Part shown: positions 9,275 through 18,050 of the stretch, piece after piece | How positions within the stretch are numbered: the first letter of the stretch is position 1 | How the letters are laid out: each line of letters begins with the position of its first letter | Source of the DNA: Bin80 sp026709335 | Lineage (GTDB): Bacteria; Bacteroidota; Rhodothermia; Rhodothermales; Bin80 | Direction of reading: 5' to 3' | Assembly: GCA_965200825.1 (NCBI GenBank) | Contig: OZ241385.1 | Span: 1,426,001 to 1,490,000, forward strand | DNA length: 64,000 nucleotides | Notes under the pieces: generated by a model | Database searches by the model: none | What the model was told of the DNA's origin: nothing | Seen by the model: only the letters and a program-made list of their open reading frames with translations | Position numbers and translations under genes: made by a program

Positions 9275-10672
9275 ATGAATCGAATTCTATTTTTTCTCGC
9301 ACTCGGTACTTTTCTGGTTAGTTGTAACTCACCTAAACATCCCAATGTCATCATTATCATGGCTGATGACATGGGATTTGGAGACGTTGAGGCTTATAAT
9401 TCCGAATCAGCTATCCCTACTCCGCATATGGATCTCGTTGCCTCTGAGGGGATGCGATTTAATGATGCACACTCCCCCTCTGGAGTCTGTACTCCAACGC
9501 GGTATGGACTTCTCACCGGGCGCTATGCATGGCGGTTACCAGAATTGGCTTCTGGCGTCACTTGGGGATATTCTCCTTTGGTGATTGATACAAACCGGAC
9601 AACGATCGCTGATATCATGTCTGAGGCCGAATATCATACAGCCGTGATCGGCAAATGGCATTTGGGGCTCGGTGCTGGAGATTCTACTGATTACAATCAG
9701 CCCATTTCACCGGGTCCGAGAGCGCTGGGCTTTGACTATTTCTATGGAATCCCGGCATCCCTTGATATGGCACCTTACGTGTGGGTTGAAAATGAAGGCC
9801 TTACTGCGCCTCCTACTGACTCTACAGAAAACCCGACCTCTGATGGCATCTTTACGGGGCTTTTCTGGCGATCGGGCCCTATGGCACCCGATTTTTCACA
9901 TATAGATGTTCTGCCTATTATTGCTGACAAAGCATCAGAATATATCAGCACACAGGCAGAAAAAGATTCTCCATTTTTCCTGTACGTTCCTCTGGCTGCA
10001 CCACATACGCCATGGCTTCCCACAGAAGAGTTCAATGGAACCAGTGAAGCAGGCCTGTACGGTGACTTCGTAGTTATGGTAGATCACGCCATTGGACAAA
10101 TAACATCTGCACTGGAAGAAAGTGGTCAGGCAGAAAATACACTCCTGATTATTACCAGTGACAATGGAGCTTACTGGCCTCAACCATTTCCTTCAAACTT
10201 TGCACATCAAGCTAATTACACTTGGCGAGGCATGAAAGCAGATATCCATGAAGGCGGACATCGTGTTCCGCTCATTGCTCGATGGCCAGGAGTGATTACT
10301 GCCGGATCCACCACTGATGCACTCGCCGTTCATACAGATTTTTTTGCTACAGTCGCTGACATCGTTGGGGCGGAATATCAAGGAGAAGATAGTTTCAGTC
10401 TTCTCCCTATTTTTTTGGGAGACTCGGGAACACGTAAGGAAGCAGTTCATCAATCCTTTAATGGAATGCTTGCAGTCAGACAGGGGCCCTGGAAACTAAT
10501 TGATGGACAAGGCTCAGGGGGCTTCACCAATGTAAACATCCCCCCAGATGCGCCCCCCAGACAATTGTACAATCTTGACGAAGATCCCGGGGAAATGATA
10601 AACCAGTACAATGCCTACCCAGATGTGGCGGCCTCACTGATTGGAGTTCTTGATTCTCTCCGCTCGCAATAA
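9275..10672 (+). CDS. Sulfatase (arylsulfatase family), lipoprotein
   Basis: A 465-residue formylglycine-dependent sulfatase. The modification motif is C72-T-P-T-R (GVCTPTRYGLLTGR), where Cys72 would become formylglycine. D31 and D32 (IMADDMG) and TSDNGAY (about 291-297) provide metal and substrate ligands, and GKWHLG (~127) is the conserved sulfatase block. The N-terminus is a lipoprotein signal, with lipobox LVSC and Cys17 as the lipid site, so the enzyme acts at a membrane surface outside the cytoplasm. The substrate is probably a sulfated glycan, but it cannot be read here. No sulfatase-maturing enzyme is adjacent. It converges on bshC. Confidence 0.93.
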   Translation: MNRILFFLALGTFLVSCNSPKHPNVIIIMADDMGFGDVEAYNSESAIPTPHMDLVASEGMRFNDAHSPSGVCTPTRYGLLTGRYAWRLPELASGVTWGYSPLVIDTNRTTIADIMSEAEYHTAVIGKWHLGLGAGDSTDYNQPISPGPRALGFDYFYGIPASLDMAPYVWVENEGLTAPPTDSTENPTSDGIFTGLFWRSGPMAPDFSHIDVLPIIADKASEYISTQAEKDSPFFLYVPLAAPHTPWLPTEEFNGTSEAGLYGDFVVMVDHAIGQITSALEESGQAENTLLIITSDNGAYWPQPFPSNFAHQANYTWRGMKADIHEGGHRVPLIARWPGVITAGSTTDALAVHTDFFATVADIVGAEYQGEDSFSLLPIFLGDSGTRKEAVHQSFNGMLAVRQGPWKLIDGQGSGGFTNVNIPPDAPPRQLYNLDEDPGEMINQYNAYPDVAASLIGVLDSLRSQ

Positions 10673-10699
10673 TAAACAAGCGTTACCAGATTGTGTCAT

Positions 10700-12307
10700 C
10701 TAGGATAGTGTGAGCAGTTGATGTTGCCCACTGAGGTCTATGTGTAGATTCGACCGGACTTGCTCAAGGAAGTTTTCACCGTATTTTGCCAAGTAGTAGA
10801 GTGCAGGAAGTACACGCTCCTGAAAGTTTCCGTTGGGATAGAGAGCGTCCTTACAATATTCAATTTGAGACCGGAATTCCTGATGACGGCGTTTTTCCGC
10901 ACGCTCTGCGCGCTGTTGCAACTTCAAAAGTGCCTTGTTCCACTGTGCATACGTTGCTTCCAATGTGGGGCGCAGCGTTACATCTATCTCAGCTACTGCG
11001 GATCTTAACTCATCCGCACATTGATGAAGTGCTGCTCCTGCCTTTTTGAATGCCAAAGCAAGATCCGAACCCTCAAGGACATAGCTACGCATGATATTAG
11101 AAATGTCATTACCCAACTCGTTTACCGATAAATTATGTCGCTGCATCAGTTTGGCAACCCTTGGCTCAATGATTGTCAGACTTGCTCTCGGAAAAATAAT
11201 AGGCATTGGGCGATTTGCCCAGGAATAAAGAGATTTAAGTTGCGCAAAATAGGCTATTTCTCCCGGCCCGGCTACATAGGCAACCGTGGGTAGCAATGAG
11301 TCTTGTACAAGTGGCCGCATCACAACATTAGGGCTCAATTGACATGAAGGAATTTCATAAACCTGATCAAACGAAATGGTCTTTCCATCTGAAAACTGTG
11401 GATAGTAGCCATTTGCCCCCGGATTGAGCGCTTTTCGCTTTGATTCATCCAGTAGAAATACATTTCCGGGACTGACATGAACTTGGGCATGATACTGCTT
11501 TTCCAGCAGATCGCTTGTCGACTTTAAAGCAGTATAGGTCGTCTGATACTCACTTAATTCGCGTCTTAGTAGAGGAGCTACCAATTCTTTCAGTCGACAA
11601 TCCTCTGGATTGATAAATACTATGGAGTCACTTCCCAGGAGAGATCTCAATGTATGAGCAAAAGCATCTGTAAATGTGACACCTTCCTGGTAAGTTGCAT
11701 AATACTTGGCCAGTATACGGTCGCGAAATTCTGTTTCCGGTAAATACTCACACAGCTGGCTACGAACAGATTCAATGTAATTATTGAATACCAATGGTCC
11801 AACACTCCCAAGATTTCCTGTTTCAGGTAGAATATGCCCTTGATACCATATCTTTTTATCGGCCAAGTTAAGTTGTCGAACTTCATTCAGATCATGATCT
11901 CCTCCTTCAAGCCAGAAGACCGGAATCACAGGACGTGCGAGCACCTTCGAAAGATGTTCGGATAACCGGATAGCGGTGATTGCCTTATAGAGCGTATACA
12001 GTGGGCCACCAAAAATCCCTACCTGTTGACCGGTGACTACAGCCAGCGAGTCCGGATCACTCAGTTGAGATGCGAGACCTGCATTCTTCCACTTGGAGTT
12101 CTGTTCTTCAAGCACATCTACCAACACCTCCCGGTTAATCGGACTTGCGCTAAGCTTCTGGGCAACAATTTCGTAGTTGCTGTCTTGGCGCCAGTCGCCT
12201 GCATAGTACTCCGCCAACCTATGATAATCTGCCGTGTAGGTGGAGAAAAGCTGAGATACCCCCTTCATTCCCGCATAGGGAATCGTTGTTTGCATCATTT
12301 TAAGCAA
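10700..12307 (-). CDS. bshC: Putative cysteine ligase BshC (bacillithiol biosynthesis)
   Basis: BshC catalyses the last step of bacillithiol synthesis, adding cysteine to glucosaminyl-malate. The 535 residues match the family length. The Rossmann-like signature VTGQQVGIFGGPLYT (about residues 90-104) and KAITAIRL are clear. The middle part has VFWLEGGDHD, and the C-terminus is a long helical coiled coil (about 420-500; QQRAERAEKRRHQEF). It is the last gene of the tight minus-strand run, 26 bases after the bifunctional nuclease gene. bshA and bshB are not in this window. Its presence indicates bacillithiol as the low-molecular-weight thiol. Confidence 0.95.
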   Translation of the reverse strand: MLKMMQTTIPYAGMKGVSQLFSTYTADYHRLAEYYAGDWRQDSNYEIVAQKLSASPINREVLVDVLEEQNSKWKNAGLASQLSDPDSLAVVTGQQVGIFGGPLYTLYKAITAIRLSEHLSKVLARPVIPVFWLEGGDHDLNEVRQLNLADKKIWYQGHILPETGNLGSVGPLVFNNYIESVRSQLCEYLPETEFRDRILAKYYATYQEGVTFTDAFAHTLRSLLGSDSIVFINPEDCRLKELVAPLLRRELSEYQTTYTALKSTSDLLEKQYHAQVHVSPGNVFLLDESKRKALNPGANGYYPQFSDGKTISFDQVYEIPSCQLSPNVVMRPLVQDSLLPTVAYVAGPGEIAYFAQLKSLYSWANRPMPIIFPRASLTIIEPRVAKLMQRHNLSVNELGNDISNIMRSYVLEGSDLALAFKKAGAALHQCADELRSAVAEIDVTLRPTLEATYAQWNKALLKLQQRAERAEKRRHQEFRSQIEYCKDALYPNGNFQERVLPALYYLAKYGENFLEQVRSNLHIDLSGQHQLLTLS

Positions 12308-12333
12308 CCGTTAGACACAAATGCGATCTAGTG

Positions 12334-12900
12334 CTAACTTCTCAGCTTAGCCAGAGCATCACGTACTCTTGCAGCTTCTTCATAATCTTCCTTTTCTACT
12401 GCACGTGCCAGCTTATTCTCGAGTTGCTCAATCGGAGACGCTGAATCCTCGATTTCCTCGTATTCCTTAAGATCTGGCTCACCCACTGGAATTCCAGCCT
12501 CATCAAGTATAGATTCTGATACAAGAATATCAACGTCCAAGCGAACTGCAACTGCAACTGCATCACTCGGACGTGAATCCAAGATCCCGAATTCTCCATT
12601 CTGATGAAATCGAATCTTGGAGAAGAAAGTGCCCTCCTCCAATCCATCAATTAGAACATCGGTCACTTCCATTCCTGCCTGTTCCATTATATCACATAAG
12701 AGGTCATGTGACATAGGACGGGGCGGACGTTTTTTTTCAACTCCAACAATAATTGCTGTTGCTTCAGTCTCGCCAACAACGATGGGGAGCTTCCGGGTTC
12801 CAGCAACTTCCCCAAGAACGAGAACAAAAGCACTCCCGCTTGTGGGACTGGTTGACAGCCCAAGAACTTCTACCGGAACCATCTCGTCCTGAATATCCAT
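12334..12900 (-). CDS. Bifunctional nuclease (BFN/DUF151) with C-terminal UVR motif
   Basis: A 188-residue protein. The BFN domain (1-130) shows VEVLGLSTSP near the start, LPIVVGETEA, RPMSHDLL and DSRPSDAVAVAVR, the hallmark block. After a short acidic linker, residues ~153-188 form a UvrB/UvrC-type UVR motif (QLENKLARAVEKEDYEEAA, VRDALAKL). This domain pairing is common in Bacteroidota and Chlorobi relatives. Plant BFN proteins cut DNA and RNA; the bacterial role is unsettled. The gene lies 20 bases after hisC and 26 before bshC, so it belongs to the same transcript. Confidence 0.92.
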   Translation of the reverse strand: MDIQDEMVPVEVLGLSTSPTSGSAFVLVLGEVAGTRKLPIVVGETEATAIIVGVEKKRPPRPMSHDLLCDIMEQAGMEVTDVLIDGLEEGTFFSKIRFHQNGEFGILDSRPSDAVAVAVRLDVDILVSESILDEAGIPVGEPDLKEYEEIEDSASPIEQLENKLARAVEKEDYEEAARVRDALAKLRS

Positions 12901-12920
12901 ATTTCTTCAAGTCTGTGAAA

Positions 12921-14009
12921 CTATGGGATTGCGACTGTCAACGCACGTAGGAACTCTCTGTTCTCATCAGAGGTCCCCGTAGTTACACGCAAGAATCCTT
13001 TTAACTCCGAATATCCACTCATATCACGTACCAAAACACCTGAGCCTGCCAATGCTCTGAATAATGCCTGGCTATCACAAGAAACTTGAAATGTAACAAA
13101 ATTCGCTTGACCTTCAAGTACATGAACCCCCTTCAACTGCTTTAATGCCTGGGTCAGACGCCTCGTCTCAGAGCGAATCCATTTGGTCCGACTATGGATC
13201 AAATCTGTGTGCTTCAAAAGTTCTTTTACTACGCAAATGCTGAACCTGTCTATCATAAATGGCGGCCGAACTTTCATTATCTCGGACATGAGGTTTGGGT
13301 CCCCAATCAGATATCCTAAACGTAATCCAGCCAAGCCAAATGCCTTGGAAAAGGTCCGCAGAAGAATCACATTTGGAAATTGATTCAGTACGGAGAGTAA
13401 ACTGGGTTCTTCTGCAAACTCGATGTATGCTTCGTCAATCAACACAAGTCCAGATGTCGCTTCGGCAATACTTTTTATTTCCTCCTGAGGGACCACTAAG
13501 CTGGTTGGATTATTTGGAGTGGTGATGACAACGATGGAAGGTTCAGTTCTGGTAACTGCATCCAGAACTGCATCGATATCAAATTGAAGATTTTTCCGAG
13601 GAGCAATGGACATAATTTCTCCTCCGTAAATATTTACTACCCGCTCATAAAAAGAAAACATTGGACGAGGCAGAACTACTCTGCTATTCGGATTAATAAG
13701 TGCCAACCCCAACGTATAGGTTAGTTCATTAGATCCGTTGCCTAAAATAATCCCCCGCTCATCCCATCCTATATAATCAGCGATTATTTTTGCAAGATCA
13801 GCGGGTTGCTCAGTAGGATACCGATTAAATGCAATTTCCCGCCAAGCAGAAATCACGGCTTCCCGCAACTCACTTGGCAAATCAAATGGACTCTCATTCT
13901 GATTCAACTTGACATTAATGTGCCCTGGAGGGACTCCCACCTTGTATGGATGTTGCTTCCGAACTTCAGGTTTTATCTGATTTAATAGAGAATTTTGTAT
14001 GCCCATCAA
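12921..14009 (-). CDS. hisC: Histidinol-phosphate aminotransferase
   Basis: A PLP-dependent fold-type I aminotransferase that makes histidinol phosphate from imidazole-acetol phosphate in histidine synthesis. The 362 residues are the usual length. The N-terminal NQNESPFDLP, LGNGSNELTY, TTPNNPTS and DEAYIEF blocks are present. The PLP lysine is in RTFSKAFGLAGLRLGY (about residue 220). Its ATG overlaps the hisD stop by four bases, so the two are translationally coupled. The other his genes are not in this window. Confidence 0.96.
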   Translation of the reverse strand: MMGIQNSLLNQIKPEVRKQHPYKVGVPPGHINVKLNQNESPFDLPSELREAVISAWREIAFNRYPTEQPADLAKIIADYIGWDERGIILGNGSNELTYTLGLALINPNSRVVLPRPMFSFYERVVNIYGGEIMSIAPRKNLQFDIDAVLDAVTRTEPSIVVITTPNNPTSLVVPQEEIKSIAEATSGLVLIDEAYIEFAEEPSLLSVLNQFPNVILLRTFSKAFGLAGLRLGYLIGDPNLMSEIMKVRPPFMIDRFSICVVKELLKHTDLIHSRTKWIRSETRRLTQALKQLKGVHVLEGQANFVTFQVSCDSQALFRALAGSGVLVRDMSGYSELKGFLRVTTGTSDENREFLRALTVAIP

Positions 14010-15271
14010 TTATTGGTGCGGACTTTGATGCTACGTGCATGCGCGTCAAGTCTTTCACTGTTTGCCATGAGAGCGATTTCATCTGCCACTAAGCTCAAGC
14101 GGCGTTGGCTGTAACCAATGACACTTTGACGTCTAATAAAATCTTCAACTCCCAGAGCGGAAGAAAATCTTGCTGTCCCTCCCGTTGGTAATACATGATT
14201 AGGTCCTGCATAATAGTCTCCTACTGCTTCGGGGGACCAGGGACCGATAAACACTGCTCCTGCATGACGAATCCGCTCCAGAATCACCCATGCATCCGCA
14301 ACCATGAGTTCCAGATGCTCTGGGGCAATCTTATTCACCATATAGATTGCATCATCCATGGAAGGCGTAACAATCGCAGCACCATATTTACGCAATGCAG
14401 GACCTGCAATTTCTTCACGCTCGATCACCGAAAGCAATTTGTTCAGTTCCCGGCAGGTTTTTTTTGCAATCTCTTCATCCGGAGTAACCAGTATGGCCGA
14501 AGCCATGACATCATGCTCCGCCTGAGCCATAAGATCATGTGCAATCCATTCAGGTTTAGCGGTTTTGTCGGCTAAAACTACCAGTTCGCTCGGCCCTGCA
14601 AGACTATCAATATCTACATGTCCAAACACCTGTTTTTTTGCCGCAGTCACATAAGCATTTCCTGGTCCCACAATCTTATCCACAGCAGGAATGGATTCGG
14701 TTCCGAATGCAAGGGCGGCAATAGCTTGAGCTCCCCCAACTGAATAGACGTTGTTGATATGCAACATATGGGCCGCAGCCATGATTTCCTGATGTGGAAA
14801 TCCGGTGGACACATCGGGAGGACTCGTGAGATACAGATTTGCTACTCCTGCTACTTGAGCAGGAATCGCAGTCATCAATACACTAGACGGGTAGCCTGCA
14901 GTTCCACCAGGAACATACATGCCCGCAGATTCCACCGGCAAAATACGCTGGCCTAATCGTACGCCATCTCCGTCATCTATATACCAACTCTGCTGCAACT
15001 GCTTCCAATGAAAGCGCCGTATATTCTCCGCCGCGCTCTCAAAAGCACGCTTCCAGGCTGGCCGCGCCTCATCCCAAGCAGAACTCAATACCGAAGCAGG
15101 CACAGAGAGGGACGTAAGATCGACCCGATCCAACGTCTTTGTATATTCTAAGAGAGCTTCATCACCATGGTCAATCACACCCTTGATTACTTCGGCAACC
15201 CGCGCCTCCAATGTAGAATCGAGGCTAACTGGCTTTCGCTTCCACTGGTCTGGCGCGATCAGGCGGATCAT
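14006..15271 (-). CDS. hisD: Histidinol dehydrogenase
   Basis: A Zn2+- and NAD+-dependent enzyme oxidising histidinol to histidine in two steps. The 421 residues are the normal length. Signatures: GMYVPGGTAGYPSS (~117), VGGAQAIAALAFG (~180), VDKIVGPGN (~197), DSLAGPSEL (~222), AQAEHD (~250), and the catalytic IAPEHLEL (about residue 320) followed by GPNHVLPT. It lies 12 bases after the DUF3276 gene and overlaps hisC by four bases. Confidence 0.97.
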   Translation of the reverse strand: MIRLIAPDQWKRKPVSLDSTLEARVAEVIKGVIDHGDEALLEYTKTLDRVDLTSLSVPASVLSSAWDEARPAWKRAFESAAENIRRFHWKQLQQSWYIDDGDGVRLGQRILPVESAGMYVPGGTAGYPSSVLMTAIPAQVAGVANLYLTSPPDVSTGFPHQEIMAAAHMLHINNVYSVGGAQAIAALAFGTESIPAVDKIVGPGNAYVTAAKKQVFGHVDIDSLAGPSELVVLADKTAKPEWIAHDLMAQAEHDVMASAILVTPDEEIAKKTCRELNKLLSVIEREEIAGPALRKYGAAIVTPSMDDAIYMVNKIAPEHLELMVADAWVILERIRHAGAVFIGPWSPEAVGDYYAGPNHVLPTGGTARFSSALGVEDFIRRQSVIGYSQRRLSLVADEIALMANSERLDAHARSIKVRTNN

Positions 15272-15283
15272 GATGGAATCAAT

Positions 15284-15661
15284 TTACGTGTCTTCCTCTT
15301 TGGGGGGAAATTCCATAGAGGGATAGCCGTAAAATTCGTACTCGGGTAAACGCTCTGTCCGAACATCTTCCATGGCCTCGTACAGCCCCTTGATGAATTT
15401 GGCAAAATCTTCCTTATATACAAAGATTTTGTGTTTTTCGTGGCGCTGGTCACCTACACGTTTACTCTCAGTGATGACAATAAAATAATCCTCGCCGGAT
15501 CTGGTTGTCTTGACATCAAAGAAATAGGTGCGCCGCCCCGCAGGGACTCTCCGCGAGAATACTTCGTCGCGGTATCTTGATCCTCTGCCTGAATGCGGCG
15601 CATCCCAGTCGCCTCCGCCATGTTTATAGTCGTCTTTATAGTCGTCGTTCATACGCTGCAA
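15284..15661 (-). CDS. PUR-alpha family DNA/RNA-binding protein (DUF3276)
   Basis: A 125-residue protein. The core RRTYFFDVKTTRSGEDYF, then ITESKR and KIFVYKEDFAKF (about residues 43-100), matches DUF3276, a PUR-repeat nucleic-acid-binding fold found widely in Bacteroidota and spirochaetes. The N-terminus is rich in D, G, K and R and likely disordered; the C-terminus is acidic. A start at the in-frame ATG three codons later is also possible. It sits between the nucleoside phosphorylase gene (44 bases) and hisD (12 bases). Its target is not known. Confidence 0.9.
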   Translation of the reverse strand: MQRMNDDYKDDYKHGGGDWDAPHSGRGSRYRDEVFSRRVPAGRRTYFFDVKTTRSGEDYFIVITESKRVGDQRHEKHKIFVYKEDFAKFIKGLYEAMEDVRTERLPEYEFYGYPSMEFPPKEEDT

Positions 15662-15705
15662 AATGGTTTGTGATAAGTTATAAGTTATCAGATTTTGGGT
15701 TAAAG

Positions 15706-16491
15706 TTAAGAAACTATTGGGAGGTTTGAGGCCTGATCTAATGCAACTGTGAGCAAATTGGTCAAATGAGCCTGCGCATTGGTGGCGGCATGAAGTACAC
15801 CCTTGTGACTGAGCTTCTGCTCTTCCAGTCCTGCTGCATAATTCGTAATCACAACGGCGGCCAATACTCTCATACCCAGAGCAGATGCTTCCAAGGCTTC
15901 CGGTACTAAACTCATTCCAACTGCATCGCCACCTCTACGTTCAAATGCTATAATTTCTGCGGGAGTTTCGTAGCTTGGTCCAATGGTCCATACATAAATG
16001 CCACTGGATAAAGAAGAATCATTACAAGCCGTAGCCACTCTATCTTTCCAAGAGTGATCATACACCCACCTCTCCCTCCGGGTTGCAACCAATGGTTGGG
16101 CACATATATGATCTTCAACCAACATAATACTTCCTGGATTCAATGTCTTCCGTATTCCGCCTGCAGCACTAATCAATATAAGATTCCTGATATTTAGTTG
16201 ATTTGCCAAGCGCACCTGAAAGGTAACACTATCCGAAGAATTTCCTTCATAATAGTGGACACGCCCCTGCATCAAGAGAACTTCACGTCGCCCAAGAGTA
16301 CCGGCCGTCACACATCCTAAATGCCCTTCAACTGTGGGAGTTACGAATCCCGGAATATCTGAAGCACGTAATTGCCAATGAACTGAATCCAGTTCCAAGG
16401 CGAATCCAGATCCAAGAACAATCGCAACAGATGGCTGGATTATCCCCAAATGTTCAGACAGCAAGTTACTTGCTTGACTCGCTATGTTCAC
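15706..16491 (-). CDS. Purine nucleoside phosphorylase (PNP family, trimeric type)
   Basis: Phosphorolysis of purine nucleosides to base and ribose-1-phosphate in salvage. The 261 residues are close to the family length. Family blocks are visible: VLGSGF (~25), GHLG (~56), MQGRVHYYEG (~75), SAAGGI (~108), GPSYETPAEI (~170) and GGDAVGMSLVPE (~187), then VITNYAAG. Family members usually read GADAVGMST, so GGDAVGMSL is a slight variation. Its start lies inside the end of recX (26-base overlap), a sign of coupled translation. Confidence 0.92.
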   Translation of the reverse strand: MNIASQASNLLSEHLGIIQPSVAIVLGSGFALELDSVHWQLRASDIPGFVTPTVEGHLGCVTAGTLGRREVLLMQGRVHYYEGNSSDSVTFQVRLANQLNIRNLILISAAGGIRKTLNPGSIMLVEDHICAQPLVATRRERWVYDHSWKDRVATACNDSSLSSGIYVWTIGPSYETPAEIIAFERRGGDAVGMSLVPEALEASALGMRVLAAVVITNYAAGLEEQKLSHKGVLHAATNAQAHLTNLLTVALDQASNLPIVS

Positions 16492-17146
16492 TTTGACTCA
16501 GTACCTCCTGAACTAACTCTTTCGCCATCATATACTCGTAGCCACGGCGGGTTAGGTAAGCAATTAATTTCTTTTTTCGCTCTGAAAAAGTCCCCTGTAC
16601 CCTACCCTGAAATCGCTCGATCAATTGTTTTCCGCGTTCGGCAAGATCATTTAAGTTCAAACACGCTGAAATTGCTTCTACAATATACTCATTTTGAACT
16701 CCATCTGCTGCAAGTTCACGGTGAATCCGCCGAGGGCCATACCCTTTATGATCAAATCGAGCCTTAGCATACTCCATAGCATACTGACGATCATCAATGT
16801 ATCCTAAATCTCTCAAATCTTCAATGATGTACTCAATCTTATATTTGGAGTACCCTTTCAGATGTAATCGCTCGTATAGCTGTTGTTCCGTCCTCGGAGC
16901 ATACGCGAGATATTGCAAAGCTACTGACCGTATTTGTGATACTTCTTCGCCGTCTAACAACGAGCTTAATTCTATTTCATTAAGTTTTTTTCCCACATAT
17001 AATTGATTCTCTACAACCAGATTTGCCCAAACTCCGAACGAAAATTCTCCATCAATAAATACTGAAACCCGATCACGCCTCTCGACTTGTTGCTTTAATT
17101 CGGTGATTTTACCGGGTACAGGTGAGTTACTTTTATCACGACTCAT
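16466..17146 (-). CDS. recX: Regulatory protein RecX
   Basis: RecX binds and inhibits RecA filaments. The 226 residues contain three RecX three-helix repeats: ALQYLAYAPRTEQQL (~75), then RLHLKGYSKYKIEYI, DLGYIDDRQYAMEYAKAR (~113) with GYGPRRIHREL, and a C-terminal KKLIAYLTRRGYEY (~193). The N-terminal extension (about 1-70), with RVSVFIDGEFSFGV, is the small N-terminal beta domain seen in Bacteroidota RecX. The start codon touches the DUF4249 stop, and the 3' end overlaps the PNP gene by 26 bases. recA is not in the window. Confidence 0.93.
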   Translation of the reverse strand: MSRDKSNSPVPGKITELKQQVERRDRVSVFIDGEFSFGVWANLVVENQLYVGKKLNEIELSSLLDGEEVSQIRSVALQYLAYAPRTEQQLYERLHLKGYSKYKIEYIIEDLRDLGYIDDRQYAMEYAKARFDHKGYGPRRIHRELAADGVQNEYIVEAISACLNLNDLAERGKQLIERFQGRVQGTFSERKKKLIAYLTRRGYEYMMAKELVQEVLSQSEHSESSK

Positions 17147-18048
17147 TATTGTATTTCGATGGTCAATGTATCTAACGCCAGCCCGGCAAAAATTCCTACT
17201 CCACCGACAATATTTGATGGAGGCTCTGTTTCACTTGGATTTGATCTTCCAGAGATGAAATCTGCATAAGCCTGTGTGCAGCGAATGATGCTGACACGTA
17301 ATTCATGTCCTGGAACCTGATCACCCCGAGTTCCTACCGGGACTGCATATGCACCTGACCAAGATCTTTGACCGCTATTGGCAGATGGAATCTCGCTCTC
17401 CAATTGCACAACTTCTGGGCTCAGAAAATAATCGCTGAGCCTTCGATCTTCACCCAGATTTGGAAGTAGTTGTGTTCTCATCCACCATTCATTACTGTCT
17501 TGCGAAGAACTATCCGTCCAGTACAGGGTGGCCTCAACAAGGTACACCAATCCTTCCCTCGCGCCTGCACCAAGTGCTTGAAGTCCCAAAGAATCTACTA
17601 AAAAAGGATCTATAAACACAGAGTCCAGCAAAAGCCCCTGAACAGGAGCATCTGAAACTGAAATGGATATACTATCGAGAGAAATTGGAGGTGGTACTTG
17701 ACTCTCAGCCATGATGGATTGATTTTCCCACTGCACTGTTAACCCCAGACTTGCTCCTGGTACTGCAATCACCGGATCTAATGGCATGTATCTGCCAAGA
17801 TCCTGCATAGAATATGAAATAAGCTCATCCTTCATCCTGAGATCAACCTGTGCACCTGAGGCAGCAGTAGACTGATCCAGTAGATGATAGGGAGAGCGCA
17901 AAGGGGTTGTCTGCCTTAGAATGATTTCTGGCAGGGGTTCCCCAGGCATTACAAATGCCTCTACGACAAGGATTGGAGAATTCTCTGGTTGCACTGCATC
18001 GCACGCTCCCAGAAAAAACACTATGATTAGTAGACTTCCCGGTCGCAT
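17146..18048 (-). CDS. DUF4249 lipoprotein, partner of the TonB receptor
   Basis: A 300-residue exported protein with a lipoprotein signal (lipobox LGAC, Cys16). The start of the mature part (PILVVEAFVMPGEPLPEIIL) is the DUF4249 signature. DUF4249 genes typically follow TonB receptors that carry a carboxypeptidase-like domain, as here with a 2-base gap. The protein is probably a surface-exposed or periplasm-facing accessory of that receptor. The substrate is unknown. The stop overlaps the recX start by one base. Confidence 0.9.
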   Translation of the reverse strand: MRPGSLLIIVFFLGACDAVQPENSPILVVEAFVMPGEPLPEIILRQTTPLRSPYHLLDQSTAASGAQVDLRMKDELISYSMQDLGRYMPLDPVIAVPGASLGLTVQWENQSIMAESQVPPPISLDSISISVSDAPVQGLLLDSVFIDPFLVDSLGLQALGAGAREGLVYLVEATLYWTDSSSQDSNEWWMRTQLLPNLGEDRRLSDYFLSPEVVQLESEIPSANSGQRSWSGAYAVPVGTRGDQVPGHELRVSIIRCTQAYADFISGRSNPSETEPPSNIVGGVGIFAGLALDTLTIEIQ

Positions 18049-18050
18049 CC